The notes beneath the pieces were generated by a model, which was given only the letters and a program-made list of their open reading frames with translations, was not told the origin of the DNA and ran no database searches. A DNA stretch of 13,514 bases from Lichenicola sp964242425 (GTDB lineage Bacteria > Pseudomonadota > Alphaproteobacteria > Acetobacterales > Acetobacteraceae): positions 1-13,514 of the forward strand of contig CAXTCK010000089.1 in NCBI GenBank assembly GCA_964242425.1, written 5' to 3'. This document shows, one piece after another, positions 13,200 through 13,514 of this stretch (positions within the stretch are counted from its first letter, which is position 1; each line of letters opens with the position of its first letter). Both the position numbers and the translations under genes were made by a program.

Positions 13200-13514
13200 A
13201 TGTCTGGAAGCGTTTCGTCGGTTTCCAACCAGAACCAACAGAACTACGCCGCGGGCGGGCAGAGCTCGGAAATCCAGGAGCTGGAGCAGGCGGTCGAGGC
13301 GCTGCTGTCGGCGTTGCAGGGCAATTCGGGCGGCGCCGGCTCGGCACCGCAGGATGGCGCCGGCGGGACATCCGCCGCGCCGCAGGACGCGGCGGCGCAA
13401 GGCACGCCGGGTCAGGCCGATGCGGCCGGCGGCGGGCAGGGCTCGGAGATCCAGGAGCTGGAGCAGGCGGTGGAGGAGCTGCTGTCGGCGCTGCAGGGCG
13501 GCGGCGGTGCCGCG
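13200..13514 (+). CDS. Harpin-like repeat protein, probable T3SS substrate, 3' end missing
   Basis: 105 codons are seen, open to the window edge. ATG at 13200 is preferred, 9 nt after AAAGGG (13185-13190); an in-frame ATG at 13191 is too close to that site. The protein starts MSGSVSSVSNQNQQNYAAGG, then has a 23-residue amphipathic unit (residues 19-41, with SEIQELEQAVEALLSALQ) that recurs at 78-100 with 21 of 23 residues identical, separated by a Gly/Ala/Gln/Pro linker. No cysteine, membrane segment or enzyme motif. It resembles the gene at the left edge in start, composition and helical motif. Helix plus G/Q-rich sequence recalls Hpa1-type harpins, which are secreted helper proteins. Last gene visible in the sctV operon; total repeat number is unknown. 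Function is inference. Confidence 0.75.
   Translation, partial: MSGSVSSVSNQNQQNYAAGGQSSEIQELEQAVEALLSALQGNSGGAGSAPQDGAGGTSAAPQDAAAQGTPGQADAAGGGQGSEIQELEQAVEELLSALQGGGGAA
13254..13499 (+). repeat. Two copies of a 69-bp in-frame direct repeat
   Basis: Bases 13254-13322 and 13431-13499 encode the same 23-residue unit (21 identical residues) at a spacing of 177 bp (59 codons). DNA identity is also high, including GAGATCCAGGAGCTGGAGCA-type sequence in both copies. More copies may follow beyond the window, which would explain why the assembly stopped here. Confidence 0.85.

Noticed and set aside
10173..13400. Open frame of 1075 codons on the minus strand opposite sctD and sctV
   Set aside because: Antisense to SctV, one of the best-conserved T3SS proteins; Arg/His/Gln-rich composition with no recognisable family, a GC-driven shadow frame.
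1..13514. CRISPR array, tRNA/rRNA genes, insertion sequences or phage att sites
   Set aside because: No regularly spaced repeats, cloverleaf-like sequence, transposase-like protein or terminal inverted repeats were recognised; the only long repeat is the in-frame pair in the right-edge gene.

Overview
The window is a GC-rich proteobacterial sequence holding most of the core of a type III secretion system (T3SS). Its layout and split secretin point to the rhizobial (Rhc) lineage, so an alphaproteobacterium is the best guess; genus and species cannot be read from the sequence. The first ~60 bases look like library adapter plus a poly-T run, and the right edge cuts a gene inside a repeat, so this is probably a whole contig that broke at low-complexity sequence.

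Layout. Minus strand, read right to left from about 8790 to 525: sctI (NolB-like), sctJ (NolT), sctK (NolU-like), sctL (NolV), sctN, sctO, sctQ, sctR, sctS, sctT, sctU. Junctions are very tight (1-4 nt overlaps or gaps of at most 15 nt), so this is one translationally coupled operon. After a 136-nt gap a small gene (start 388) runs on the same strand to the left edge. Plus strand, from 9066: the N-terminal half of a split secretin (NolW/RhcC1 type), a 61-codon gene that is a candidate needle/pilus subunit, a short sctD, the export gate sctV, and a small repeat-containing gene running off the right edge. The two arms diverge from a 275-nt control region (8791-9065). From memory of the family, a nolW gene divergent from nolB-nolT-nolU-nolV-rhcN-QRSTU is the rhizobial arrangement.

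Working together: SctR/S/T/U/V form the inner-membrane export apparatus, SctN/L/O/Q/K the cytoplasmic ATPase and sorting platform, SctD/J the inner-membrane rings, SctI the inner rod, the 61-aa protein perhaps the needle, and the NolW-like protein the periplasmic N-domains of the outer-membrane secretin. The secretin C-terminal half, the needle-length/switch protein SctP, the gatekeeper SctW, translocators and a regulator were not seen here.

Most notable points: SctU keeps the whole family fold but has T-G-A-R where the invariant NPTH autocleavage motif should be. The last gene of each arm encodes a related small Gln/Gly/Ala-rich, harpin-like protein with a shared amphipathic motif, a likely secreted-substrate family. 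The candidate needle gene has the strongest ribosome-binding site in the window and is followed by a long perfect two-part hairpin.
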